Origin: Tardiphaga sp. 709 | GTDB lineage: Bacteria; Pseudomonadota; Alphaproteobacteria; Rhizobiales; Xanthobacteraceae | Direction: 5' to 3' | NCBI RefSeq assembly: GCF_032401055.1 | Contig: NZ_CP135529.1 | Coordinates: forward strand, 5,826,501-5,890,500 | Length of the DNA: 64,000 bases | Shown: one piece after another, positions 25,365 to 34,225 of the stretch | Position numbering within the stretch: position 1 is the first letter of the stretch | Layout: every line of letters starts with the position of its first letter | Translations under genes and position numbers: made by a program | The notes under the pieces: model-generated | The model's input: the letters and a program-made list of their open reading frames with translations, nothing else | The model's database searches: none | Told to the model about the DNA's origin: nothing

Positions 25365-26156
25365 ATGACCGGCGCACGCATGGCCACGCTCGCGCAATTG
25401 CGCGGCAGCATCGAACGCATCGAGACCCACAGCGATACCTATGCGCCGGATCGCGTGTCGCTCGGTCATGCCGAGGCGGACGCGGCGCTGCAAGGCGGGC
25501 TCGCACGTGGCACCATGCATGAGGTGTTCGCCGAAGGCCGTCACAGCGCGGCGGCCACGGGCTTTGTCGCCGGCCTTGCGCATCGTGTCTCGGCAAAGCG
25601 GCCGCTGCTGTGGATCCGGCAGGATTTCTCCGAACGCGAATGCGGCGCGCTGGCCATGAGCGGCTGGCGGGAACTCGGTCTCGATCCGCGCTTGCTGGTC
25701 ACTGTGCGCGCGCCCGATGTGGAGACGGCATTGCGGACCACGGCTGATGCGCTGGCCTGCGATGCGCTGGGCAGCGTCGTGCTGGAGACTTGGGGCGACA
25801 GCAAGCAGTTCGACTTGGTCGGCAGCCGCAAGCTCACGCTGGCAGCGCGCGGCTCTGGCGTCACGTGCCTGTTGCTGCGGACTGCAGGCGTTCCGGCCTC
25901 GAGTACGGCAGAGACGCGCTGGATCATCCGCTCCGCGCATTCGCCGCCATTCAAGCCCTGGCAATCATGGGGCGCGCCCATGCTCGACGTACAACTGGTT
26001 CGAAATCGTCATGGCTCGAACGGGCAATGGATCATGGAATGGAAGTGTGATGAGTGCGTTTTCCGTGACACATCGGCGCATCCTCAGCCTGTGGCTGCCG
26101 CGCCTGCCAACCGACCGCATCAAACGTCAGCTCGCGCGCAACGGCGCGCCAGCTAA
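25365..26156 (+). CDS. imuA: ImuA, RecA-like SOS mutagenesis protein
   Basis: Product of 263 aa. It resembles alphaproteobacterial ImuA (SulA/RecA-like) in length and motifs: LAQLRGSIERIE at the N-terminus, ALQGGLARGTMHEVFAE, and GSVVLETWGDSKQFDLVGSRKLTLAARGSGVTCLLLR. It lacks a convincing Walker A loop, as expected for the family. It works with ImuB and DnaE2 in damage-induced mutagenic synthesis. The start ATG 25365 has GAGGAGCGG just upstream; a longer in-frame ORF would cross the LexA box. Its 3' end overlaps imuB by 107 bp. Confidence 0.88.
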   Translation: MTGARMATLAQLRGSIERIETHSDTYAPDRVSLGHAEADAALQGGLARGTMHEVFAEGRHSAAATGFVAGLAHRVSAKRPLLWIRQDFSERECGALAMSGWRELGLDPRLLVTVRAPDVETALRTTADALACDALGSVVLETWGDSKQFDLVGSRKLTLAARGSGVTCLLLRTAGVPASSTAETRWIIRSAHSPPFKPWQSWGAPMLDVQLVRNRHGSNGQWIMEWKCDECVFRDTSAHPQPVAAAPANRPHQTSARAQRRAS

Positions 26157-27636
26157 TCTGCAAGCAAGTATTGTCGTCGCCAAGCAAAGCAATGCGCTGC
26201 AGATTTCCGCGCTGGACGATGCCGCGGCTAAGCTCGGCCTTGAACCAGGTCTGCCGCTCGCCAATGCCCGTGCGGTCTGTCCGGACATTCAGGTGTTCGA
26301 TGCTGATCCTGTTGCCGATACGCAGGTACTGACCGACATCGCCGATTGGTGCGACCGCTTCACGCCACTCGTGGCGCTGGATCTGCCGCATGGTCTGTTT
26401 CTCGACATCACCGGCTGTGCCCATCTGTTCGGTGGCGAGGCCGCACTGATGAAGCAGCTCTGCGCGGCGCTGTTGCGACAGGGTTTTATTGTCAGTGCAG
26501 CGATTGCGGGGACAGCGACATGCGCGCGCACGCTCAGTCGATATGCACATGGCCGGATCATCGCCGCGGGCGAGGAGGCCAAGGCAGTGACGCCGCTGCC
26601 GTTGTTCACGCTCGGCGCCGATGAGGCGATCATCCGTGGATTGCGCCGCGCCGGCTTGAAGACCATCGGCGATGTCGCCTCGCGCTCGCGCCCCGAAATC
26701 AGCGCACGTTTCGGTGCGGAATTCACGACGCTGCTGGAGCAGGCGCTGGGGCAAAGCGATGCGCCGATCTCGCCGCGCAAGCCGCTGCCGGATTATATCG
26801 TCGAGCAACGTTTCGCCGAACCGATTGCCACCGATGGCGTGATTACGCTGACACTGGCAAAGCTGGCACGCACGCTGATCGATGCGATGGACAGGCAAGG
26901 CAAGGGCGCGCGGCGGCTGGAAGCGGCGTTCTTCCGCACCGATGGCGCAGTGCGCGTGATCACGGCGGAAACCGGTCAGCCGGTGACCCAGGGCGAGGTA
27001 ATCGACCGGTTGTTCCGCGAGCGACTGGACGCGATTGCCGATCCGCTCGATCCCGGATTCGGCTTCGATATGATCCGCCTGTCGGCCAGCCGCACCGAGA
27101 TTGTCGTGCAGCAGCAGCGCGACCTCGATGCTAATGTGCATGCGAACGATGAACTGGCCGATCTGATCGACCGTATTGCTGCGCGGATCGGGCCGCGGCG
27201 TGTGCTGGTCTATCTGCCTGTCGAGAGTCATATTCCGGAACGCGCGATGCTGGGGGTGCCGGCACAGCATCATCTGGCTGCCGCGATGCAGGCAGCATGG
27301 CCGGTACGTGAAGACGAGCCGCCTTTGCGGCCGTTACGGTTGTTCGAGCAGCCCGAACTGATCGATGTTCCGCTCGCGGAGTTTCCAGACAAGCCACCGA
27401 AGAAGTTCACCTGGCGACGCGTCTCCCACAACGTTATCCATGTGGAGGGCCCGGAGCGTATGTCGATGGAGTGGTGGCGTGCGCAGGAGGCGAAGCCGAC
27501 GCGCGATTACTTTCGTGTCGAGGATGAGGCAGGTCAACGCTTCTGGCTCTTTCGCGACGGGCTGTATGGCGAGATCAGGGATGCGGACGATCAAGTCGTT
27601 TCGCCGCAATGGTTCGTGCATGGGCTGTTCGCATGA
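26050..27636 (+). CDS. imuB: ImuB, catalytically inactive Y-family polymerase-like protein
   Basis: Product of 528 aa. The fold is that of Y-family polymerases (palm, thumb and little-finger regions), but the N-terminus reads RRILSLWLPRLPTDRI where active enzymes have a metal-binding DMDxFFA-type motif. This fits ImuB, which recruits DnaE2 to the beta clamp rather than polymerising. A helix-hairpin-helix-like thumb is visible in LRRAGLKTIGDVASRSRPEI. The start ATG 26050 lies inside imuA, and the stop overlaps the dnaE2 start in an ATGA, so translation is coupled along the whole operon. Confidence 0.9.
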   Translation: MSAFSVTHRRILSLWLPRLPTDRIKRQLARNGAPANLQASIVVAKQSNALQISALDDAAAKLGLEPGLPLANARAVCPDIQVFDADPVADTQVLTDIADWCDRFTPLVALDLPHGLFLDITGCAHLFGGEAALMKQLCAALLRQGFIVSAAIAGTATCARTLSRYAHGRIIAAGEEAKAVTPLPLFTLGADEAIIRGLRRAGLKTIGDVASRSRPEISARFGAEFTTLLEQALGQSDAPISPRKPLPDYIVEQRFAEPIATDGVITLTLAKLARTLIDAMDRQGKGARRLEAAFFRTDGAVRVITAETGQPVTQGEVIDRLFRERLDAIADPLDPGFGFDMIRLSASRTEIVVQQQRDLDANVHANDELADLIDRIAARIGPRRVLVYLPVESHIPERAMLGVPAQHHLAAAMQAAWPVREDEPPLRPLRLFEQPELIDVPLAEFPDKPPKKFTWRRVSHNVIHVEGPERMSMEWWRAQEAKPTRDYFRVEDEAGQRFWLFRDGLYGEIRDADDQVVSPQWFVHGLFA

Positions 27637-30600
27637 GCACGGGCGGCGCTGGCGCGCCTGACTATGCTGAAATTGGCGTCACCAGCAATTTTTCGTTCCT
27701 GCGCGGCGCGTCGCATCCGCAGAACTATGTGCATCAGGCCAGTGCCGAGCGGCTTTATGCCATTGGCATTGCCGATCACAACACCATGGCCGGTGTGGTG
27801 CGGGCCCTTGCCGAGCTGGACCACAAGGATCTGGTCTACAAACCGAAGCTTCTGATCGGCACGCGGCTGGTTTTCAATGACGCTACGCCCGACATCCTTG
27901 CCTATCCGTGCGATCGCGCTGCCTATGGTCGACTGTGCCGGTTGCTCAGCATGGGCAAGCTGCGTGGCAACAAGGGTGAATGCCTGCTGCAGCTCGGCGA
28001 TCTCGCGGAGTTGAGCGAAGGGGTGTTGCTTGTTCTAATGCCGACCTATCGGATCGACAGTGATCTTGTCCTGCGCACGCTCGATGCACTATCGGGCCTG
28101 CCGGCGGAAGGCATCTGGCTTGGCGCCAGTCCGTTTCATCGCGGGGATGACAAGCGTCGTCTGGCAAAGCTGCAGCGCATCGCATCCACTGCGCGTGTAC
28201 CCCTGATCGCCACCAATGACGTGCTCTATCACACGCCAAATCGCCGCATCCTGCAGGACGTGGTCAGTTGTATCCGTGAAAAGACCACCATCGAGCAGGC
28301 CGGCCGCGTGCTGGAAATGAATGCCGAGCGGCATCTCAAGCCGGCTGCTGAAATGGCGCGGTTGTTTCGCGATTATCCGGATGCGATCCGCGAGACCATC
28401 CGTTTTGCCGATCGCATCACGTTTTCACTGAACCAACTCCAATACCAATATCCCGACGAACCGGTCCCGCCGGGAAAGACCGCGCAGCAGCATCTCGCGG
28501 ATCTGACCTGGGAGGGATATGCCCGGCATTTCCCGAATAGTGTCGATGAGACGCTCGAAGCCACCTTACGCAAGGAGCTCGCGCTCATCGCCGAGCTCGG
28601 TTATGCGCATTACTTCCTGACCGTGCATGACATCGTTCGCTATGCGCGCAGCCAGGATATCCTGTGTCAGGGGCGGGGCTCGGCTGCCAATTCGGCAGTT
28701 TGCTACATGCTCGACATCACCTCGGTGAATCCCGCCGAGGTCGATCTCCTGTTCGAGCGCTTCATCTCCAAGGAACGTCTGGAGCCGCCGGACATCGACG
28801 TCGATTTTGAACACGTCCGGCGCGAGGAGGTGATGCAATATGTTTATCGCCGCTACGGCCGGCATCGCGCGGCCATCATCGCCACCGTCATTCATTACCG
28901 GCCGCGCTCGGCGATCCGTGATGTCGGCAAGGCGCTGGGGCTGACCGAGGACGTCACCTCGGCATTGGCCGACACTGTCTGGGGCAGTTGGGGCAAGGGC
29001 CTCAACGAGATGCAGGTCAAACAGGCGGGGCTTGATCCATCCAATCCGATGATCATGCGTGCAGTCGAGCTTGCCACCGAGCTGATCGAATTTCCGCGCC
29101 ATCTGTCACAGCATGTCGGCGGCTATGTGCTGACGCAGGATCGGCTCGACACCTATGTGCCGATCGGCAATGCGGCGATGGACGACCGTACCTTCATCGA
29201 ATGGGACAAGGACGATGTCGACACGATGAAGATGATGAAGGTCGATGTGCTCGCGCTGGGCATGCTGACCTGCATCCGGAAATGTTTGGATCTGGTCGCT
29301 TATCACAAAGGACAGCGTTACGAACTCAAGGACATCAAATCCAAGGATGATGATCCGGTTTACCAGATGCTCCAGCGCGGTGAATCCCTCGGCGTGTTTC
29401 AGGTCGAAAGTCGCGCGCAGATGAACATGTTGCCGCGCCTAAAGCCGCGCACCTTCTACGATCTCGTCATCGAAGTCGCGATTGTTCGCCCGGGCCCGAT
29501 CCAGGGCAACATGGTGCATCCCTATCTGAAGCGGAGAAACGGAATCGAGAAGGTCAATTATCCATCGCCGTCACCTGAACATGGCGATGAGGACGAGTTG
29601 CGAAACGTTCTGCATAAGACCCTTGGCGTTCCGCTGTTTCAGGAGCAGGCAATGCGCATCGCTATCGAGGCCGCGAAGTTTACGCCTGAAGAGGCTAACG
29701 GATTGCGGCGAGCGATGGCAACGTTTCGCAATGTCGGCACCATGCACACCTTTGAAGAGAAAATGGTGAACAGCATGATCGCGCGGGGGTATCCGAAGGA
29801 GTTTTCGGTAAGCTGTTTCGATCAAATCAAAGGGTTTGGAAGCTACGGTTTCCCCGAAAGCCATGCGGCTAGCTTCGCGCAACTTGTCTATGTCTCGTCA
29901 TGGCTGAAACATTATCATCCGGATGCATTCTGCTGCGGGCTGTTGAACTCACAGCCGATGGGGTTTTATGCACCTTCGCAGATCGTGCGTGATGCGCGCG
30001 ACAACGGCGTCGATGTGCGCGAGATCGACGTGTCCTTCAGCCATTCGCAGAATACTCTGGAAGAACGGAGCAGAAGGCATTGCGCTGTTCGCCTCGGCTT
30101 TCGCCAGATCGATGGATTCAAATGGGCGGATCCGGATGAGGAGCGCGAACGTGAAAAAGCTGGCAAGCCGCCGGGAGAAGATTGGGGCAAGCGCATCGTT
30201 GCCGCGCGAGAGCGACAGCTTTTCACCTCGCTGGAAGATTTCGCCCGCGATACGGCTTTGCCAAAACGCGCGCTGATCATGCTGGCCGATGCCGATGCAT
30301 TTCGCTCGATTGGGCTCGATCGCCGTGCCGCACTATGGGCGGTGAGGCGACTGCCCGATGATGTGCCGTTGCCGTTGTTCGAGATTGCGAGCGCTCGCGA
30401 ACAGCCGGACGAACATGCGGCACCGCTGCCGCAGATGCCTTTGCCCGAACAGGTGGTCGCCGATTATCAGACCATCCGGCTGTCGCTGAAGGGACATCCG
30501 ATGGAGTTCCTGCGCGCGAATTTCACGCGGGAAAAAGTGGTGACCTGCGCGAGCATTGTGCATGCCAATGACAGACGGCGCGTGCGCTGTGCCGGCGTCG

Positions 30601-30983
30601 TGCTGGTGCGGCAGCGGCCGGGCAGTGCCAATGGCGTGGTCTTCATGACACTGGAGGACGAGACCGGCATCGCCAATATCGTGGTATGGCCGAAGGTGAT
30701 GGAGCAGTTCCGCAGGGAGGTCATGGGTTCCAGACTCGTCCTGGTCGAGGGGCGCATCCAGAGTAGTCCAGAAAAGGTCGTCCATCTGGTTGCCGAACGG
30801 CTGATCGATCGCTCGGACGACCTGAAGTATCTTGGCAACGATGCGCTTGGCGGACCCCGACAAATGCTGTCAGGCCCCGAACCGGTCAATGACGATCGCC
30901 GCGAGCATCCCGACAATCCCGCCCAGCGCATTCGCCATCCGCGCAATGTCCGGATACTGCCGCGCTCGCGGGATTTCCATTAA
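27633..30983 (+). CDS. dnaE2: DnaE2, error-prone DNA polymerase III alpha subunit
   Basis: Product of 1116 aa. The N-terminal PHP domain starts EIGVTSNFSFLRGASHP. The polymerase active site has PPDIDVDFEHVRRE, with the catalytic Asp pair. A tandem HhH region follows and an OB-fold is near the C-terminus (KVVTCASIVHANDRRRVRCAGVVLVRQRPGSA). The length is typical of DnaE2 and shorter than DnaE1. It performs SOS-induced translesion synthesis with ImuA and ImuB. I chose the ATG at 27633, which overlaps the imuB stop (ATGA), over an earlier in-frame codon. The last gene of the SOS operon, it ends 32 bp from an opposing small gene. Confidence 0.93.
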   Translation: MSTGGAGAPDYAEIGVTSNFSFLRGASHPQNYVHQASAERLYAIGIADHNTMAGVVRALAELDHKDLVYKPKLLIGTRLVFNDATPDILAYPCDRAAYGRLCRLLSMGKLRGNKGECLLQLGDLAELSEGVLLVLMPTYRIDSDLVLRTLDALSGLPAEGIWLGASPFHRGDDKRRLAKLQRIASTARVPLIATNDVLYHTPNRRILQDVVSCIREKTTIEQAGRVLEMNAERHLKPAAEMARLFRDYPDAIRETIRFADRITFSLNQLQYQYPDEPVPPGKTAQQHLADLTWEGYARHFPNSVDETLEATLRKELALIAELGYAHYFLTVHDIVRYARSQDILCQGRGSAANSAVCYMLDITSVNPAEVDLLFERFISKERLEPPDIDVDFEHVRREEVMQYVYRRYGRHRAAIIATVIHYRPRSAIRDVGKALGLTEDVTSALADTVWGSWGKGLNEMQVKQAGLDPSNPMIMRAVELATELIEFPRHLSQHVGGYVLTQDRLDTYVPIGNAAMDDRTFIEWDKDDVDTMKMMKVDVLALGMLTCIRKCLDLVAYHKGQRYELKDIKSKDDDPVYQMLQRGESLGVFQVESRAQMNMLPRLKPRTFYDLVIEVAIVRPGPIQGNMVHPYLKRRNGIEKVNYPSPSPEHGDEDELRNVLHKTLGVPLFQEQAMRIAIEAAKFTPEEANGLRRAMATFRNVGTMHTFEEKMVNSMIARGYPKEFSVSCFDQIKGFGSYGFPESHAASFAQLVYVSSWLKHYHPDAFCCGLLNSQPMGFYAPSQIVRDARDNGVDVREIDVSFSHSQNTLEERSRRHCAVRLGFRQIDGFKWADPDEEREREKAGKPPGEDWGKRIVAARERQLFTSLEDFARDTALPKRALIMLADADAFRSIGLDRRAALWAVRRLPDDVPLPLFEIASAREQPDEHAAPLPQMPLPEQVVADYQTIRLSLKGHPMEFLRANFTREKVVTCASIVHANDRRRVRCAGVVLVRQRPGSANGVVFMTLEDETGIANIVVWPKVMEQFRREVMGSRLVLVEGRIQSSPEKVVHLVAERLIDRSDDLKYLGNDALGGPRQMLSGPEPVNDDRREHPDNPAQRIRHPRNVRILPRSRDFH

Positions 30984-31015
30984 GCGCCGTTCAGAAACCA
31001 TTCAGCCGATATTAC

Positions 31016-31303
31016 CTATTCAGGTGATGCACCGACTGGCGGTCCGCCGGGTGGCCGGTGCAGGAAAGTAATAGTGGCATAGGCGCCGATCCATGAACCG
31101 ACGGCGGCGAAACCCACATACATCCAGTTTTCGGTATAGCTGATGACGGCATAGGACGAGAGTACATACCAGACGCTGCTCCAGGTGGCCGCAGGTATGC
31201 GCCGACGGGCCACCACCGCAGAGGTGAACATCACATAGACCGCGTCGGTGGCAGCCGTTGCCAGCACCACGGCACCGGCTGTCAATGGATCGATGGTGGC
31301 CAT
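31016..31303 (-). CDS. Small membrane protein of unknown function (95 aa)
   Basis: The product has three hydrophobic segments: about 7-27 (LTAGAVVLATAATDAVYVMF), about 38-55 (WSSVWYVLSSYAVISYT) and about 58-80 (MYVGFAAVGSWIGAYATITFL), then a Pro/Gly tail. The ATG at 31303 has a strong ribosome-binding site (GGAGGAG) 4 bp upstream, which supports a real gene; a longer frame upstream is unlike protein. I do not recognise the family. Convergent with dnaE2 and divergent from the CoA-transferase gene. Confidence 0.7.
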   Translation of the reverse strand: MATIDPLTAGAVVLATAATDAVYVMFTSAVVARRRIPAATWSSVWYVLSSYAVISYTENWMYVGFAAVGSWIGAYATITFLHRPPGGPPVGASPE

Positions 31304-31401
31304 GGTCTCTCCTCCATGCTTGTACAAGATGATGCGATGACGGATGTGGTCACCTGGAAGCGTGAGCTGAATCGGTGGCGTGGGAAAGGGGGAGAGCGTT
31401 G

Positions 31402-32799
31402 ATGTACGGCATTCGTGAACTGCTCGCCGACCTCTGGCGGCAGGTTGGCGGTGATATTGCGGCGCTCCAGCGTGTCGCGCTGACCGGCAATGAGCCGCAA
31501 TTGCCATCGTCATTCCATGTCGGTGCAGCCGCTCAGGTCAGCATCGCTGCGGCCGGAATTGCGGCTGCCGAGATCTGGCGGCTACGCAGCGGGCAGACGC
31601 AGACTGTCGCCGTCGACATGCGCCACGCCATCGTCGAATGCCGCAGCGAGCGCTATCTGCGCTGCGACGGTAATCCGCCGCCGCCCGCCTGGGACGTAAT
31701 CGCTGGTGTCTACAAGACCGGCGACGGAAAATTCGTCCGGCTGCATACCAATTTTCCGCATCATCGCGACGCTGTCTGCCAGGTGCTGTCATGCGCGCCG
31801 GAGCGCGAAGCCGTGCAGGCCGCTCTGATGCACTGGAACGGCGAGGCCTTCGAGACCGCGGCCTATGCGGCCGGCGGTGTCGTGGCGCTGATGCGATCGC
31901 GCGACGAATGGATGGCGCTGCCGCAGGCCACAGCCGTTGCTGAACTGCCGCTGGTCGAGATCACCCGGATCGGTGACGCCGAACCAAAGCTGTGGCCGAT
32001 CGGCGCCCGGCCGCTTGCCGGTCTGCGCGTACTCGATCTCTCACGCGTCATCGCCGGTCCCGTCGCTGGTCGTACGCTTGCGGCCCATGGCGCGGATGTC
32101 ATGCTGGTCTCCAGTCCAGATCTGCCGGCGATCCCGTGGCTCACCGTCGATACCGGCCGCGGCAAGCTCTCGAGCTTCGTGGATCTCCGGAGCGAGCAGG
32201 GGCGCGACACCTTACGAGGATTGCTCGCGCAGGCGGATATCTTCTCGCAGGGCTATCGCCCGCAGTCGCTCGCGGCGCTCGGCTTCTCGCCGGAGGAGGC
32301 GGTCCGTGTCAGTCCCGGTATCGTCTATGTCTCGCTCTCCGCCTATGCCCGTTCCGGGCCATGGGCCGGGCGCCGCGGCTTCGACTCCCTTGTCCAATGC
32401 GCGACCGGCTTCAACCATGCCGAAGGGCAGGCGGCCGGCGTCGATGGGCCCAGGGAGTTACCGGCCCAGATGCTTGATCACGCCACAGGCTACTTAATGG
32501 CATTCGGCGCCATGATCGCACGTGCACGTCAGGCGCGTGAAGGCGGTAGCTGGCACGTGCAGGTCTCTCTTGCCCGCACCGGTCAATGGCTGTGGGATAT
32601 GGGAAGGATCGCGGAGGGTCTCGCGGTCGAAGACCTGAAGGGAGAGATGGTCAAAGCCTTTACTGAGGATATGCCGTCCGGATTTGGCCAGTTGTCGGCG
32701 GTCCGTCATGCAGCTGTGTTATCGCGAACCCCGGCATCGTGGGCGCGTCCGGCCATGCCCCTCGGCAGCCATCCGGCGGTATGGCCGTCCGGCAATTGA
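31402..32799 (+). CDS. CaiB/BaiF (family III) CoA-transferase-like protein with duplicated module
   Basis: Product of 465 aa. The usual CaiB N-terminus (PLAGLRVLDLSRVIAGPVAGRTLAAHGADVMLV) appears only at about residue 203. It is followed by the catalytic Asp motif FDSLVQCATG and a second-half motif (MLDHATGYLMAFGAMIARARQAREGG). The first 200 residues resemble the second half of the same family (HVGAAAQVSIAAAGIAAAEIW, then SGQTQTVAVDMRHA). The order is therefore half, then whole, suggesting fusion of a partial module or a permuted dimer. Such enzymes move CoA between acids. The start ATG 31402 follows AAAGGGGGAGAG. Substrate unknown. Confidence 0.8.
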   Translation: MYGIRELLADLWRQVGGDIAALQRVALTGNEPQLPSSFHVGAAAQVSIAAAGIAAAEIWRLRSGQTQTVAVDMRHAIVECRSERYLRCDGNPPPPAWDVIAGVYKTGDGKFVRLHTNFPHHRDAVCQVLSCAPEREAVQAALMHWNGEAFETAAYAAGGVVALMRSRDEWMALPQATAVAELPLVEITRIGDAEPKLWPIGARPLAGLRVLDLSRVIAGPVAGRTLAAHGADVMLVSSPDLPAIPWLTVDTGRGKLSSFVDLRSEQGRDTLRGLLAQADIFSQGYRPQSLAALGFSPEEAVRVSPGIVYVSLSAYARSGPWAGRRGFDSLVQCATGFNHAEGQAAGVDGPRELPAQMLDHATGYLMAFGAMIARARQAREGGSWHVQVSLARTGQWLWDMGRIAEGLAVEDLKGEMVKAFTEDMPSGFGQLSAVRHAAVLSRTPASWARPAMPLGSHPAVWPSGN

Positions 32800-32947
32800 A
32801 ACCCATTCGCAGGATTTCAAAATTTTAACGAAGATTCGTAAGTGCACACGCGTTTTTAGATTGTCTGAACGCCCAGATGCGCACTATTAGCGCGTGAATG
32901 GGACAAATCGCCGCGGAATAAGTGCGTTTCCTACCAAGGACTGGACA

Positions 32948-34189
32948 GTGACGAATTTAGATCAACGATCTCAGCTGTTTAGCGCAAAACGCCTGATTGC
33001 GGGCGGTTGCATTGCTGCCATGCTGGTCGCCGCAGGCATCGGCTACGCGCGGCTGTCCACCCCGTCGAAGGGGCATTCCGACGTTTCGAGCCAGTCGCGG
33101 AAGAATCCGCAGCGCTATACGACGTCGCCGTCTGAATGGGCCAGCCTGACCATCGAGCCGGTCACCGTGCGTGCCTTCCGTGCCGAACACGTCACCGAGG
33201 GCAAGATCGCTGTCGATGAAGACCGCTCGACCCCGATCTTTTCACCCTATGCCGGCCGCGTCACCAAGCTGCTCGCCAAACCAGGCGACCACGTCGAAAA
33301 GGGCCAACCGCTCTTTGTGATCGAAGCGGCCGACACCGTCGGCGCGCAGAATGATTTCGTTGCCGCGACTACGGCGCTCAACAAGGCGAAGTCGCAATTC
33401 GACCTCGCACAGATCCAGGACAAGCGCGCCCGCGACCTGTTCGAAGGCAAGGCTGTGCCGCTGAAAGACTATCAGCAGAGCCAGGCCACGCTGCTGCAGG
33501 CACAGAACGATCTGCGCACCGCCGACACAGCACTCGAAGCCGCACGCAATCGCCTGCGTATTCTTGGCCTCTCGGAAGACGCCATCACGGCGTTTCAGGA
33601 GAAGGGCCGCATCAATCCGGAAACGACGATCTATGCGCCGCTTGCAGGCACGGTGGTTCAGCGCAAGATCGGCCCCGGCCAGTACATCAGCGCCGGCGCT
33701 GCCGATCCGGTTTTCGTGATCGGCGATCTCTCATCAGTGTGGCTCACGGCCTTCGTACGTGAGACCGAAGCTGCTGCCGTGCAGATCGGTCAGGAAATGA
33801 GCTTTACCGCACTGGCGCTGCCGGGCCGCGTGCTCACTGGCCGCATCAGCTATGTCGCGACAGCGCTCGATCCCGCGACGCGCCGTCTGCTGGTCCGCGC
33901 TACGCTGGACAACAGCAACGGTTTGCTGAAGCCCGAAATGTTCACCACCGTGACGATCTACGCGCCTGGCGACCAGCCAACGATAGGCGTGCCGAAAACG
34001 GCGCTGATCTATGAAGGCGATCAGGTCCGCGTCTGGGTCGCGCATGACGACAAGACCATCGAGCTGCGCACGATCAAGACCGGTATGACCAATGGCAATC
34101 TCGTCGAGGTCCATGGCAACCTGAAAGCCGGTGAACGCATCGTCACCAAAGGCAGCCTGTTTATCGATCGCGCGGCCTCCGCCAGCTAA
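32948..34189 (+). CDS. Heavy-metal-type RND efflux periplasmic adaptor (CzcB/CusB-like)
   Basis: Product of 413 aa. One N-terminal TM segment (about 15-35) anchors the protein. Lipoyl half motif SPYAGRVTKLLAKPGDHVEKGQPLFVI and an alpha-hairpin rich in Gln and Ala follow, then the barrel (TTIYAPLAGTVVQRKIGPGQYI). The GTG at 32948 is chosen because AAGGA lies 8 bases upstream; an in-frame ATG at 32894 has no ribosome-binding site. No His-rich metal-binding head is visible. It pairs with the HME-type pump 36 bp downstream, to export metal ions or other small cations from the periplasm. Confidence 0.87.
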   Translation: MTNLDQRSQLFSAKRLIAGGCIAAMLVAAGIGYARLSTPSKGHSDVSSQSRKNPQRYTTSPSEWASLTIEPVTVRAFRAEHVTEGKIAVDEDRSTPIFSPYAGRVTKLLAKPGDHVEKGQPLFVIEAADTVGAQNDFVAATTALNKAKSQFDLAQIQDKRARDLFEGKAVPLKDYQQSQATLLQAQNDLRTADTALEAARNRLRILGLSEDAITAFQEKGRINPETTIYAPLAGTVVQRKIGPGQYISAGAADPVFVIGDLSSVWLTAFVRETEAAAVQIGQEMSFTALALPGRVLTGRISYVATALDPATRRLLVRATLDNSNGLLKPEMFTTVTIYAPGDQPTIGVPKTALIYEGDQVRVWVAHDDKTIELRTIKTGMTNGNLVEVHGNLKAGERIVTKGSLFIDRAASAS

Positions 34190-34225
34190 CCCCCAGCTTC
34201 GGCTCTTCTGAAAGGTCCGATCTGG

